From UBA10518 sp022837185 (GTDB lineage: Bacteria > Desulfobacterota > Desulfobulbia > Desulfobulbales > Desulfobulbaceae): DNA of 64,000 bases. The position numbers and the translations under genes are program-made. The stretch lies in assembly GCA_034007705.1 (NCBI GenBank), contig JAVEQK010000001.1, forward strand, positions 62,001-126,000, in the 5' to 3' direction. The notes below the pieces were generated by a model, which saw only the letters and a program-made list of their open reading frames with translations, ran no database searches and was not told the DNA's origin. Positions 34,586 through 43,695 of the stretch are shown piece after piece. Numbering within the stretch: the first letter of the stretch is position 1; every line of letters starts with the position of its first letter.

Positions 34586-35125
34586 TCATTGCCCTGCTTC
34601 CAGTTCTTCGACCACCGACAGGTACTTTTCGTGGATCATCTTCCGGTCGAACTCCAGGAACTCCGCGAGCATGGCCTGGTCCTCCTCCTCGGAGAGGTAG
34701 CCCCTGGCGGCCGGAAAGAACTGTTTGTCCTCCTTGTCAATATGGCCCGGATAGAACTCGACAAGGGCGCGCAGGTGCCTGGCGACGTCGGCCAGGGCGG
34801 CCTGGTCCCCGCGGCGATAGCGGCTGTTCGCCGCCACCAGCGCTTCGGTTGTCTTGCGGCCGAAGACGTGATCCTCGATCAGTTCCTGCATGAGCCGCCG
34901 GTCTTCCGCGGACAGGGGCCGCTTGTCCAGTTCGCGGAACATGATGTCCTCTTCCTTGCCATGGTGGGTTCGATCGGCGTAGGTACGGACGAAGTCAACC
35001 GCCGTGTCGACGAATTCCGGATCGACGCTCTGTCGCGCCTCGATTTTCGCCAGGTGTTCCTTGATGATCAGAAGCATCCGTTCAATCAGCCGATGCTCAA
35101 TCATGAGCGGACCGCGTGCCTGCAT
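34586..35125 (-). CDS. Hemerythrin-domain protein
   Basis: The 179-residue four-helix protein has the diiron ligands of hemerythrin: MIEHRLIERM (first His), RTHHGKEEDIMF (His-His-Glu), EDHVFGRK and EFYPGHIDKEDKQFF. Such proteins bind oxygen or sense it, or handle iron. It is cytoplasmic, with AAGGAGG ahead of the ATG. Its position in a cluster with exported SOD, SQR and YeaQ-like protein fits a role in oxygen exposure. Confidence 0.88.
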   Translation of the reverse strand: MQARGPLMIEHRLIERMLLIIKEHLAKIEARQSVDPEFVDTAVDFVRTYADRTHHGKEEDIMFRELDKRPLSAEDRRLMQELIEDHVFGRKTTEALVAANSRYRRGDQAALADVARHLRALVEFYPGHIDKEDKQFFPAARGYLSEEEDQAMLAEFLEFDRKMIHEKYLSVVEELEAGQ

Positions 35126-35192
35126 GGTTGTGACCTCCTTGTGTGTTCATTGCAAATTACATGCCTGGAACCGGGTATTGCCTTGGCCGGTT

Positions 35193-35441
35193 CTATCGCC
35201 TGACCACGCGAAAGAGGATCAACAGGAGGATGGCGCCGCCGACCGCGAGCAGAAAGCTGCCGGGGTTCCATCCGGTGACCGTGCCGATGCCCATCAGCGA
35301 TCCGACGTATCCGCCGACGAAGGCGCCGCCGATGCCGATCAGAATGGTGATGATCAGCCCGCCGGGGTCCCTGCCGGGCATGACGAATTTGGCCAGCAGG
35401 CCGACGATGAACCCCATCGCTATCCAGGATAGAATGCCCAT
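35193..35441 (-). CDS. GlsB/YeaQ/YmgE-family stress membrane protein
   Basis: An 82-residue protein with three hydrophobic helices and the typical glycine zipper GFIVGLLAKFVMPGRDPGG and GIGGAFVGGYVGSLMG. Family members are stress-induced transglycosylase-associated-type membrane proteins of unknown mechanism. AAGGAG precedes the ATG at 35441. Confidence 0.9.
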   Translation of the reverse strand: MGILSWIAMGFIVGLLAKFVMPGRDPGGLIITILIGIGGAFVGGYVGSLMGIGTVTGWNPGSFLLAVGGAILLLILFRVVRR

Positions 35442-35481
35442 GTTAGTTCTCCTTTTGTTCGGATTGTTGATTGATGCGAGG

Positions 35482-36609
35482 TCAGACAGGAGGCTGCTGG
35501 ACCACCGCGGGGCCGGGGACGCCGCAGGGGGCGATGCGCTCCGCCCCTGCCAGTGGGAGGACCTCGCGGATCAGGACCTCGTTGAATTGCCCGGGCTCTT
35601 CGAACGGGGGATTGTGGGCGGACCGTTCGAACCACACCAGCCGCTTGCAGGGCGCCTCGATGGCGCGGAAGTACTCCTCGGCCAGCACGGAAGGGACGTG
35701 GCGGTCATGGCGGCCGAGGAGAAAAAACACCGGCACCCGGAAGGAACGGTAGCGGTCGTTCAGCCTCATCCGGGAATATTCGCTGTGCAGCCGGGTCAGG
35801 GAAAAGCGGTTGCCCCGCCCGAAGAGGATGATGTCCCACAGGTTCGCCTCGTCGGTGCTCAGGGCGGCCAGAATAAGCTTGCCGGTGGAGAGGTCGCCGT
35901 GGAACATCCCGCCGAAGCGCTCGTTCCATCTGCCGATCTTCAGGCGGTCATCGACGGAGTGGGGAGGCGGCCCGATCTTTGTCAATTGGGCGAGAGCCCG
36001 GGCGTTTTCACGCCTTGCCGCCTCGGCCAGGACGTAATCATAGGAGAGCCGGTCCCCCCGCACCATATCGGCAATTTGCGCCACCCCGACATAGACCGCG
36101 ATTTTTTCGGGGTGCTGGGAGGCATAGATTGTTCCGAGAATCGTTCCCCATGAATGGCCGAGGAGGACGACTTTTTTCCGGCCGAAACGGCGCCTGACTT
36201 CTTCGACAACCTCGTCGAGGTCGAGGAGAAAGCGGGCCACCGTCATGGATTGGGGCGGAATGCCGGCATGGAATGAACGCCCCGCCCCGCGCTGCTCCCA
36301 GTAGACAACCAGGAAATGTTGTTCGAGGATGGAATTGTAATGGCGGAACAGGGCCGATTCGCTGATGCCGGGACCGCCGTGCAGCAGGATCAGGGGGGGA
36401 TTGGCCGTGGAGGTGCCGCGGAACCAGATGCTCTGGGGAACGCCGCCGATGGTCACGGTCTCCATGACCGCGATGCTCCCCGGGATTATCCCGCCCTGTT
36501 CATCGGTGAAGGGCGCCGTATGCACGGAGCAGCCGGTCAGGAGGGCGGCTGCGAGGACCAGGGCAAGGATTGCGGCAATGATTCCCTGATTACAAGGGAA
36601 ACTTCGCAT
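35482..36609 (-). CDS. Lipoprotein alpha/beta hydrolase, proline iminopeptidase-like
   Basis: The 375-residue protein has a lipoprotein signal (IIAAILALVLAAALLTGC, lipobox LLTGC) and an alpha/beta hydrolase core: LILLHGGPGISE, the nucleophile elbow VVLLGHSWGTILG, the acid in LLGRHDRHVP and the histidine in RSAHNPPFEEP. The HGGPG oxyanion loop and cap arrangement suggest S33 peptidase/proline iminopeptidase. The start at 36609 gives a normal-length lipoprotein signal; starts at 36660 and 36717 are possible, all with weak ribosome binding sites. Confidence 0.8.
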   Translation of the reverse strand: MRSFPCNQGIIAAILALVLAAALLTGCSVHTAPFTDEQGGIIPGSIAVMETVTIGGVPQSIWFRGTSTANPPLILLHGGPGISESALFRHYNSILEQHFLVVYWEQRGAGRSFHAGIPPQSMTVARFLLDLDEVVEEVRRRFGRKKVVLLGHSWGTILGTIYASQHPEKIAVYVGVAQIADMVRGDRLSYDYVLAEAARRENARALAQLTKIGPPPHSVDDRLKIGRWNERFGGMFHGDLSTGKLILAALSTDEANLWDIILFGRGNRFSLTRLHSEYSRMRLNDRYRSFRVPVFFLLGRHDRHVPSVLAEEYFRAIEAPCKRLVWFERSAHNPPFEEPGQFNEVLIREVLPLAGAERIAPCGVPGPAVVQQPPV

Positions 36610-36748
36610 TCCGGTTCGACCGGTACTCAGAAGACTTTCCACCACGTGTTTTTCTTTCATATCCACCGGCGGATGGCCCAAAAAATGCGGCTTTGATTTC
36701 AGTTGGCGCCTTCCCACAGATCATCAGGGTGAAACGCCGATCGCGGCA

Positions 36749-36970
36749 TTACGGTGACGCTTCCCGTCCCTGTTCACGCTGTCTGCGAACGGTGACGGTT
36801 TCGCCGCCGATCCCCCAGTTGTCCGTGTCCACCTCTTCAATGACGACAACGGTGGTCTGCGGATTCTTGCCGAGGATGTCGGCAAGCAGTCGGGTCGTTT
36901 CCCTGATCAGCCGCGCTTTTTGTTCAGCGGTGGCCCCTTCCCTGGTTATTTTGATATTGACGTACGGCAT
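36749..36970 (-). CDS. 4-oxalocrotonate tautomerase family protein
   Basis: A 73-residue protein beginning MPYVNIKITREGATAEQKARLI, with the catalytic N-terminal proline after methionine removal, and VVVIEEVDTDNWGIGGE with the family's conserved WGIGG. GGAG lies six bases ahead of the ATG at 36970. It follows the SQR gene on the same strand after 130 bases. Confidence 0.9.
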   Translation of the reverse strand: MPYVNIKITREGATAEQKARLIRETTRLLADILGKNPQTTVVVIEEVDTDNWGIGGETVTVRRQREQGREASP

Positions 36971-37100
36971 ACGATACTCCGTTTTGATCCATGGGTATGA
37001 GGATATTGCCAGGAAAACCCCATGCAAGTCCACAGAAAAATTCCATCGCCCGCAACCTCTGCGGAAAAACACTCCTTGTTCCAGCAGCCTGCGCGGACCG

Positions 37101-38288
37101 TCATGGCAGTCGGGCATATCCGTGCCGCATCTTCCAGAGAAAATATTTTTCAAAACCGATTTTTGCCCATTTCGCCCACCGTGCCTTCTTGATGTACGAT
37201 TTCTGGCGGGGCGGGAGGAGCGGATCGGCCACCATCAGGGCGGCGGTCCGGCCCATGTCCATGAAACAGACGACACTGAGTTCCTGTCGCCGGGGCGCGG
37301 GCAGATTTCCGACGTCGGCGGCGATGTTGGCGGCCGCCGCCTTGGCCATGCGCACGGTCATGAATCCGGTTTTGGGGACCCCGGTCGGCACCGGGGTGGG
37401 GTCGGCCGGCGCCAGGGCCATGGCCACGCCCACGGCATAGATATTGGCGTGGTCGGGGTGGCGGTAATGGTCGTCCACGGGGATGAAGCCCCTGGGGTTG
37501 CCGAGGGCGGCCACCCCCTTGACCCCCTTGAACGGCGGGGCGAACATGGCCAGTTTGAACGGGAGCCTGCCGCCGCCTGCCAGTCGGATTTCACCGGGGG
37601 TGATTTCATCGATTGCCTGGCTGGCGGCGATCCTGATGTCGAGATCGGCAAATTCATCTTCCAGGAAGCGTCGTGACCGGCCGAGCCCGCCCACGCCCAT
37701 GTGGCCCAGATAGGGTTCGGAGGTGAGATAAGTGATCGGGACCTTGTGCCGCATTTTTCGTTTGCGCAGCTCCCAGTCCATCTCAAAGGCAAGTTCGTAA
37801 TAGGGGCCGAAGCAGCTGGCCATCTGGGTCGAGCCGATCACCACCGGACCCGGCTCGTCGAGCAGCCTGCGCCAGGCATCCCTGCTTTTCAGGGCATAGT
37901 CCAGGGTGAAGGTGCAGTGGGTGTAGCCCCTGTTGGGACCGAGACCGGGAATTTCTTCGCAGGCCAGGTAGGGACCGGTCGCGATCACCAGGTAGTCATA
38001 GGCGTATTCCCCACCGGCGGTGACGACTTTCTGCTCCCCCGGCCGCACTCCGGTCACCGCCTGGTGCACAAAGGCAATTCCCCGCGGTTCGAGAATCCGG
38101 GCAACGTCGAGAATGATATCCTCCTGTCGGCGGGAGCCCATGATCAGCCAGGGGAGGGACGGCAGGAAGACAAATTTCTGGTCCCTGCTGATGAGCGTGA
38201 CCTCGGCCCGGTCTCCGAGCAGGCGTTTCACCTCGAATGCTGCGGTGAGGCCGCCGAACGATCCGCCGAGGACAACGATTTTTTTCAT
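37101..38288 (-). CDS. sqr: Sulfide:quinone oxidoreductase-type flavoprotein
   Basis: The 395-residue protein has the FAD motif VVLGGSFGGLTAAFEV, TGPYLACEEIPG, and the redox-cysteine segment MASCFGPYYELAFE. Cysteines at ~125, ~159 and ~342 match the three used by SQR (Acidithiobacillus numbering 128, 160, 356). The C-terminal KIGFEKYFLWKMRHG has the amphipathic helices used for monotopic membrane docking. It oxidises sulfide to polysulfide and feeds quinone. The ATG at 38288 is six bases behind AAGGA, better than 38294. The selenoprotein DsrE gene is immediately upstream on the same strand. Confidence 0.88.
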   Translation of the reverse strand: MKKIVVLGGSFGGLTAAFEVKRLLGDRAEVTLISRDQKFVFLPSLPWLIMGSRRQEDIILDVARILEPRGIAFVHQAVTGVRPGEQKVVTAGGEYAYDYLVIATGPYLACEEIPGLGPNRGYTHCTFTLDYALKSRDAWRRLLDEPGPVVIGSTQMASCFGPYYELAFEMDWELRKRKMRHKVPITYLTSEPYLGHMGVGGLGRSRRFLEDEFADLDIRIAASQAIDEITPGEIRLAGGGRLPFKLAMFAPPFKGVKGVAALGNPRGFIPVDDHYRHPDHANIYAVGVAMALAPADPTPVPTGVPKTGFMTVRMAKAAAANIAADVGNLPAPRRQELSVVCFMDMGRTAALMVADPLLPPRQKSYIKKARWAKWAKIGFEKYFLWKMRHGYARLP

Positions 38289-38372
38289 GGACATTCCTTT
38301 TATTCCTGGGAAAGCCGGCCGGGACGGGGAGAGGCCGGTTTTGCCCGTCCCCGGCCAAGGCCTGCCATGGGG

Positions 38373-38693
38373 TTAGAAGGTGAGTACTTTTTCGCTTTCT
38401 TCGATCAATTCATACAGATCGGTCATAAAGCCCATCGGGCAGGAAGAGGATCCCGTCTGACCACGGGATTTGAGGCAGACGCCTCAGACAATGAGCTCGC
38501 CGCCGGCCTCGTAGAACTCATCGAGCTGGCTGTTGATGTCAAACTCCTCCGTAGAGATTTCGTTGAATTCGACCCCCCTGCCGAGCATGAACAGGGTGAC
38601 CTCCTTGTTTTTCTTCAGGCTGACATTGGCCAGCCGCACGGCGTTGTACACGGTTTCCGGCTCATTGGACGAGATCACGAAAAGCCATCCCAT
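38373..38693 (-). CDS. DsrE-family probable selenoprotein with in-frame TGA
   Basis: The frame from ATG 38693 (GGAGG upstream) reads 69 residues, MGWLFVISSNEPET to YEAGGELIV, meets a TGA at 38486-38484, and continues in frame as GVCLKSRGQTGSSSCPMGF to a TAA at 38375, total 106 residues. In DsrE/DsrF proteins the matching site is a cysteine in the conserved CxxCLKSRG segment, so TGA is best read as selenocysteine (U70), giving a UGVC redox pair. A SECIS-type hairpin follows the TGA. The protein probably handles sulfane sulfur next to SQR. Conventional calling gives only the 69-residue fragment. Confidence 0.8.
38450..38486 (-). promoter_or_regulatory. Candidate bacterial SECIS element
   Basis: On the minus strand, 14 bases after the TGA, ATCCCGT (38469-38463) pairs perfectly with ACGGGAT (38456-38450) around the loop GGTCAG. 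The first loop G is the 22nd base after the TGA, within the usual range. A second, competing hairpin, TGAGGC-GTCT-GCCTCA (38486-38471), contains the TGA itself. Confidence 0.7.
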
Positions 38694-38804
38694 ACTGTAC
38701 CTCCCTTGATTTGTTTGATGTTCATCGTTGGGCCGCCGGTTATCCAGTTCCATTGAAGAATGGTGGAAGTACATAACCGGTACGGGCATTTATTTATCCG
38801 GTTT

Positions 38805-40076
38805 TCAGAAATTTCTGCGCACCCCCGCGTAAAGGTTGCTGTTGTTTTCGAACTGGCCGAAAAAGGTGTGGTCGGCGTTGCCGAAAAAGATATTGCCGCC
38901 TCCTTCCACGGCCCATTGATCGGTTATCTTGTAGCGGATGCTGGGCCGAAGATAGCCGTCCTCGTCGGTGGGGGAATAATAGGCGAAGAACGAAAGCGTC
39001 AGATTCTGGTTGAGGAGAAGCCGGGTCAGCCGCAGGGTGACGACGTGCCGGTATTCGTCCCGGGCAGAGAGACCGGCCGTGCGGCGATACCTGTCGTACT
39101 TCTGCATCCATTCAAGATAGTACTGGACGGATCCGGTCAAATTCACTGCCAGTTCCTTTTCAAAGCCTGCCAGCAGGCGAATTTCGTTGTTGCGCACCAG
39201 CGGATCGCCGCCGTCCCGGTCCTCTCTGGAATCATAATAACCGGTCTCGATATTGGCGATTCCCGCCAGAAACGGTCCCCTGGCGCTCGCGCCCCAGACA
39301 TTCAGGCGGGGATACGTCAGGTCGGCCGTTGCCGGATCCATCCCTTCCGGCGTCTTCCAGAAGCCGCTGTAACCATAGATGGCGGTTTCGACGGACCCGA
39401 TATTCCGGTACAGCCGCAGGGCGAATTCACTGTCTTTTAAAAACCGGTTGCGCTCCCGGTCGGCGAGGATGAAATCCCGGCCGGCAAGCCGCTCCAGATT
39501 GGGATTCCAGTAGGAAAGGCGGCTGCCGTCGATAAAGATCGAACCGTTGAAAACCGGGGCATAGACGAGATCGATGTTGACCGCCTCGAAGAACAGGCTT
39601 GTCTTCAGCACATCAGCCGGCGCCTTGAGGTACTCGCTGTCGCGCCCGACGAAGAAGGACTCCCAGTCCTTGGGAAACAGGTCGTTGACGAACAGGAGGT
39701 CGCCGGTGCCCCAGGTGAGGATCTGCCGGCCGAGCTTGACATCCACGAAATCCAGGGGCGAGAACAGCAGGTTGATCTCCCTGGCTGCCGCCTCCGCTTT
39801 GTCGGTAACCGCGTCACCCACCAGATCGCCTTTGAACTTGAAGACGGCACGTTCCTTGAACCAGTTCAGGTCAAGCTGCAGACGCGTCTCGGCAAGGGAA
39901 ACATCCTTTTCATACGGATCGCTGCCGGTCCGGGCGCCGGCCCGGGCGTCAACGAAGCCCCGCAGCTCCAGGTCGTCGGCATCTGCAAGCCAGGATGGTG
40001 TCACGCCCACAGCCGGCGGGACGGCAGGCGCCAGGAGCCCGAACAGTGTAATCAGGAAGGGGAGCAGCCGTTTCAT
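38805..40076 (-). CDS. Outer-membrane beta-barrel protein, DUF1302-like
   Basis: The 423-residue protein has a signal peptide (MKRLLPFLITLFGLLAPAVPP) and long amphipathic beta strands: DLELRGFVDARAGART, DVKLGRQILTWGTGD, ALRLYRNIGSVETAIYGYSG and a C-terminal phenylalanine (AGVRRNF). This is a large barrel of the alginate-export/DUF1302 type. Overlapping downstream of the LolA-like gene (ATGA), it is the third part of an exporter set with the MMPL transporter, presumably forming or guarding the outer-membrane exit. Confidence 0.78.
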   Translation of the reverse strand: MKRLLPFLITLFGLLAPAVPPAVGVTPSWLADADDLELRGFVDARAGARTGSDPYEKDVSLAETRLQLDLNWFKERAVFKFKGDLVGDAVTDKAEAAAREINLLFSPLDFVDVKLGRQILTWGTGDLLFVNDLFPKDWESFFVGRDSEYLKAPADVLKTSLFFEAVNIDLVYAPVFNGSIFIDGSRLSYWNPNLERLAGRDFILADRERNRFLKDSEFALRLYRNIGSVETAIYGYSGFWKTPEGMDPATADLTYPRLNVWGASARGPFLAGIANIETGYYDSREDRDGGDPLVRNNEIRLLAGFEKELAVNLTGSVQYYLEWMQKYDRYRRTAGLSARDEYRHVVTLRLTRLLLNQNLTLSFFAYYSPTDEDGYLRPSIRYKITDQWAVEGGGNIFFGNADHTFFGQFENNSNLYAGVRRNF

Positions 40077-40873
40077 CTTCTCACTTCCGCCGGCGGCCGG
40101 CGGAGATAGCGTTCGGTAAAAATCGTATCGTCGATGCCGAGGTCATAGCGGATGCCGGTGAATTCGGTGACGGTTTCCCCGCCGCCGGCAAGATCCTGGG
40201 CGCGGGAGCGGACGATGGTCGGGCGGTCCTGAATCGTCTCCACCGCTTCAGCCTCGATCCGGCGGTAGAGCCGGTCCTGCCGGTCGTAATACTCCGCCTT
40301 CACCGGCAGGAAGGTAACCCTGTCGATCCACAGGGTATACGAGGAGAACTCCACGGCCGCCGGGTTCCGGGGGGTGCTTTTGAGCAGGAAATGGCTGTCG
40401 GTTGTTTCGACCAGCTCGTGGGTGTCCTCTTCGATCCCGCGGCCGGAAACGTCCTCGTAGACAAAATGGGAGCCGACAAAGCTGGTGCGCTTGTCCGAGG
40501 CCGCGATCCGCCTGACCAGGTCGAGGGCCGGCAGGTAGAGCCAGCGGTCGTCCTCCCCGCCCGGACGCTTGTGCACCATGAAGACCATCCCGCGCACATC
40601 GCCCGGTTTGTTGAAGTAGAGATAGAATTTCTGCTCCCCGCCGTCGGTCAGGTCGCGCCGCAGCATCACCAGTTCCCGTTCCCTTTTCCTGCCCTGGGCG
40701 TCGCTGATGGTCATGGTGACCTCGGCCCGGTAGTCGTCGCCCGCGTAGTAGGCGGCCAGGTTCGCCCGCTCGATGATTTCCGCAACCTCCGGAATTTCCG
40801 TTCCGAGGCCGGCGGCCGGCGCGGCCGTTCCGGCAGCCAGCAACAGGATGAGCCGCCAGAGCAAATTTTTCAT
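40073..40873 (-). CDS. Outer membrane lipoprotein-sorting-like protein (LolA/LolB fold)
   Basis: The 266-residue protein has a signal peptide (MKNLLWRLILLLAAGTAAPAAG) and the half-barrel fold of periplasmic LolA-like proteins: DDYRAEVTMTISDAQGRKRER, FNKPGDVRGMVFMVHK and WLYLPALDLVRRI. It overlaps both the MMPL gene upstream and the barrel gene downstream. In such trios the protein is thought to carry a hydrophobic substrate across the periplasm. Confidence 0.85.
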   Translation of the reverse strand: MKNLLWRLILLLAAGTAAPAAGLGTEIPEVAEIIERANLAAYYAGDDYRAEVTMTISDAQGRKRERELVMLRRDLTDGGEQKFYLYFNKPGDVRGMVFMVHKRPGGEDDRWLYLPALDLVRRIAASDKRTSFVGSHFVYEDVSGRGIEEDTHELVETTDSHFLLKSTPRNPAAVEFSSYTLWIDRVTFLPVKAEYYDRQDRLYRRIEAEAVETIQDRPTIVRSRAQDLAGGGETVTEFTGIRYDLGIDDTIFTERYLRRPPAEVRR

Positions 40874-43539
40874 GTCTGTCCTCCGGAAGGTTGCTCACCC
40901 GCCGTCCCCGCCTGCCGTTCCACCCGGATTTTTCTGAACAGGCGGGACTCCAGAACGGTTATCAGGGACGGGATGATGAACATGGTCGCCAGGCCGGAAA
41001 TCGCCATGATGCTGGCCAGGAAGAAGCCCACCGTCTTGTAGGGAAGCAGGGGCGCGGCCAGCAGCGGCGTGAAGCCGACGGCGATGACAATGACGTTCCT
41101 GCTGATGGCCCGGGCCGGCTCCTCGAAAATAATGGCGGACGTCTCCCGCCAGTTGCCGGTCCGGGCGTAGGCCACGCGGGAGCGCTGCAGGAAATGAATG
41201 GCAAAATCCACCGCCAGCCCGAGGGTCAGGGAGGAAAGGACCGCGATCGGCATGTCGTAATCCTTGCCCGTCAGGCCGACGATTCCGTAAATCAGGGCGA
41301 TGGTGACGGTGAGCGGCACCATGGCGACAATCCCCCAGAGGGGAGAGCGGAACAGCAGGGTCATCATGAGAAAGACCACCGCGAAGCTGCCCAGGAAGGC
41401 CTTGAGCATGCCGGAGACCATCCTGTCCTGCCAGACCACGTTGAGATAGGTGAGCCCGGCCCAGTTGAGGATGACCGGCATGGGCGGGGGGTGCAGGGCG
41501 GAAAAATCCTCCACCGCCCGGACCACCTGTTCCATATCCTTGTTGTCGCCGCTTCTGAGCTGGACCCAGACGTTGGCCTTCCGGTAGTCCGGGGTGACGA
41601 AGTGAAAGAGGTCGTCGGGCCGGTGGCTGTTCTGGTAGGCGATGAGGCTCTGGGCCGCGGCGGCCGCCGAATCCGGAATGCGGAACTGTTCGGGGCTGCC
41701 CTCGTGCAGTTCCTGGTGCACCTTTTTGACGATGTCCGCCACCGAGTTGCTTTTGCCGACGATGCCGGTGGCGAGCAGGTGGTCCTGCAGCTCCTCCAGG
41801 TAGCGGAGCATGGCCGGCTGCTTGAAGAGCTGCCCGCGGCCGCGGACTTCCTCCAGGGCGTCCAGCACGGTCCACCAGAAATCGTAGTCGGCATCCGTCG
41901 CCGCCCGGTCGCGCTGTTCTTGCCATTGCCGCTCCAGGTTGTCGAGCAGGGCGTCGGCGTCGGCCGCCCGGCTGAGTTCGGCCTCGATGTCATGCAGGGC
42001 CAGGACGGGAATCCCGTCCGCTCGCGCTGCGCCATTGTCCATGTCGGCGATGCGGTCCCTGAGCAGGGCCGCGGTCGCGCCGGCTTCTTCCTGCTCATCC
42101 CCGCCCTCGAGCACCAGGAAGGCTTCATAGGTGCCGCCGAAATGGCTGTTCAGGACCCGGTCGGCCACCCGGATCGGATGGTTGGGGGTGAACCAGTTGA
42201 CCGGGTTGTCGTTGATTTCAATCTTCGAGATGCCGTAGCCGGCAACGGCCAGGGCCGCAAGGGACAGGGCGATGATCGGCTTGGCCCTCCTGCCGGTCAC
42301 GCCGCCCAGCCAGCGGAGATGTCGGCTCAGCAGCGAATCGGCGCCGCCTGTTCCGCCCGCCGTCATGCCCAGACCGGCCAGGCGCTCCTCCTTTATCATC
42401 ATCACAAAGGCCGGAATGAACGTGATGGTAAGCAGCCAGGCAAGCATGATGCCGACGGCGACAAAGATGCCGAAGACCCGGACCGGCGGGATGGGGGTCA
42501 GGGCCAGGGAGGCGAAACCGGCGGCGGAGGTCAGGGAAGTGTAGAGCATGGGCTTGTACAGCTGGTTCATGACCTGTTCCAGGGTGCGCCGCCGGTCGCC
42601 TGTTTTGCGGTACTGATCGTGAAACTCAGACAGGATGTGGATGCTGTCCACCACCGCCACCGGCATCAGGAAGATCGGTATCATCGAGCTCATGATGTGC
42701 ACGGTGTTGCCGGTGCCGACCAGCAGCCCCATGGTGCAGATCACCGAGACCATGGCGATGATCATCGGCGAGAGGATCAGCAGCGGTTTCCGGAAAAAGA
42801 AGAGCATGAGCAGAAAAATGGCCAGCATGGACAGGGGGGCCGAGACCGCCATCTGAATGAACATCTCCACTCCGAAGGTGTCCTCGGCCACCGGCAGGCC
42901 GGTGATATGATACTGTTCATTCCCGGTGAACGAAGCGATTTTCTCCTGCAGCCGCTTCGTGATCCGGTGGGCCAGGTCCTTGTGAGTGATGGGCAGATAC
43001 AGGCACAGGGCCCGGCCGTCCGCCGAAACCATGGTGTCCCGCAGCATGGGGTTGGCCATGGCCCGGTCCCGGATCCGCAGCGCCTCCTCCCGCGAGGCCG
43101 GCGGTTCGGGCATCAGCCATGCAAAGCGCACCTGCCCGGGGCCGGCCTGGCGGATGTCGTCGACATTGCCGGGGGCGATGATGTCCCGGCTGACCACGCC
43201 GACCGTTTTCCCCGGGTCTTCCGGATCGGCCCAACTCAGGGTGGCGGCGAACTCGGTCAGCTCGGCGATCCGCTTGAGGGTGGCGGGATTGAACACCCCG
43301 TCCGGGTCCCGTTCGTTGACTACCCCGAGGACGATGATGTCATGGAGGGTGAATTCCTGCTTGACCCGGTTGTGAAAAACCCGGACGGCCTCGTCCTGCT
43401 CCAGCATGTTTTCCGGATCGGTATCGACCCGCACCATGCCGATGAACGCGCTCAGGACCACGGTCGCCAGCACCATGGCCGCCGCGGTCAGGCGCGGATG
43501 CCCCATGGTAAACCGGATCAGCGTATTGATCGGATGCAT
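40870..43539 (-). CDS. MMPL/RND-family transporter
   Basis: The 889-residue protein has twelve or so membrane helices in two RND repeats, each preceded by a large periplasmic domain. The N-terminus has TAAAMVLATVVLSAFIGMVRVDTDPENM and repeated sterol-sensing-type segments FLMPVAVVDSIHILSEFHD and LSSLTLGLAVDFAIHFLQRS. Members export lipids, hopanoids or siderophores. It starts the operon MMPL - LolA-like - barrel with ATGA overlaps at both junctions. Substrate unknown. Confidence 0.9.
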   Translation of the reverse strand: MHPINTLIRFTMGHPRLTAAAMVLATVVLSAFIGMVRVDTDPENMLEQDEAVRVFHNRVKQEFTLHDIIVLGVVNERDPDGVFNPATLKRIAELTEFAATLSWADPEDPGKTVGVVSRDIIAPGNVDDIRQAGPGQVRFAWLMPEPPASREEALRIRDRAMANPMLRDTMVSADGRALCLYLPITHKDLAHRITKRLQEKIASFTGNEQYHITGLPVAEDTFGVEMFIQMAVSAPLSMLAIFLLMLFFFRKPLLILSPMIIAMVSVICTMGLLVGTGNTVHIMSSMIPIFLMPVAVVDSIHILSEFHDQYRKTGDRRRTLEQVMNQLYKPMLYTSLTSAAGFASLALTPIPPVRVFGIFVAVGIMLAWLLTITFIPAFVMMIKEERLAGLGMTAGGTGGADSLLSRHLRWLGGVTGRRAKPIIALSLAALAVAGYGISKIEINDNPVNWFTPNHPIRVADRVLNSHFGGTYEAFLVLEGGDEQEEAGATAALLRDRIADMDNGAARADGIPVLALHDIEAELSRAADADALLDNLERQWQEQRDRAATDADYDFWWTVLDALEEVRGRGQLFKQPAMLRYLEELQDHLLATGIVGKSNSVADIVKKVHQELHEGSPEQFRIPDSAAAAAQSLIAYQNSHRPDDLFHFVTPDYRKANVWVQLRSGDNKDMEQVVRAVEDFSALHPPPMPVILNWAGLTYLNVVWQDRMVSGMLKAFLGSFAVVFLMMTLLFRSPLWGIVAMVPLTVTIALIYGIVGLTGKDYDMPIAVLSSLTLGLAVDFAIHFLQRSRVAYARTGNWRETSAIIFEEPARAISRNVIVIAVGFTPLLAAPLLPYKTVGFFLASIMAISGLATMFIIPSLITVLESRLFRKIRVERQAGTAGEQPSGGQT

Positions 43540-43695
43540 AGTTCCCTTCCTGTCCTGCCGGGAATCCCCGTTCCGTGGCCTCAGGCCGTTCTGTTCATTT
43601 TCCGGTATTCGGGTTCATGCCGCACCATCGACCCATCCCGTTGCGCCGGGGCCGTTATCGACCAGCCTGCCCTTCGGCGGATTACTTTCCCGCAG

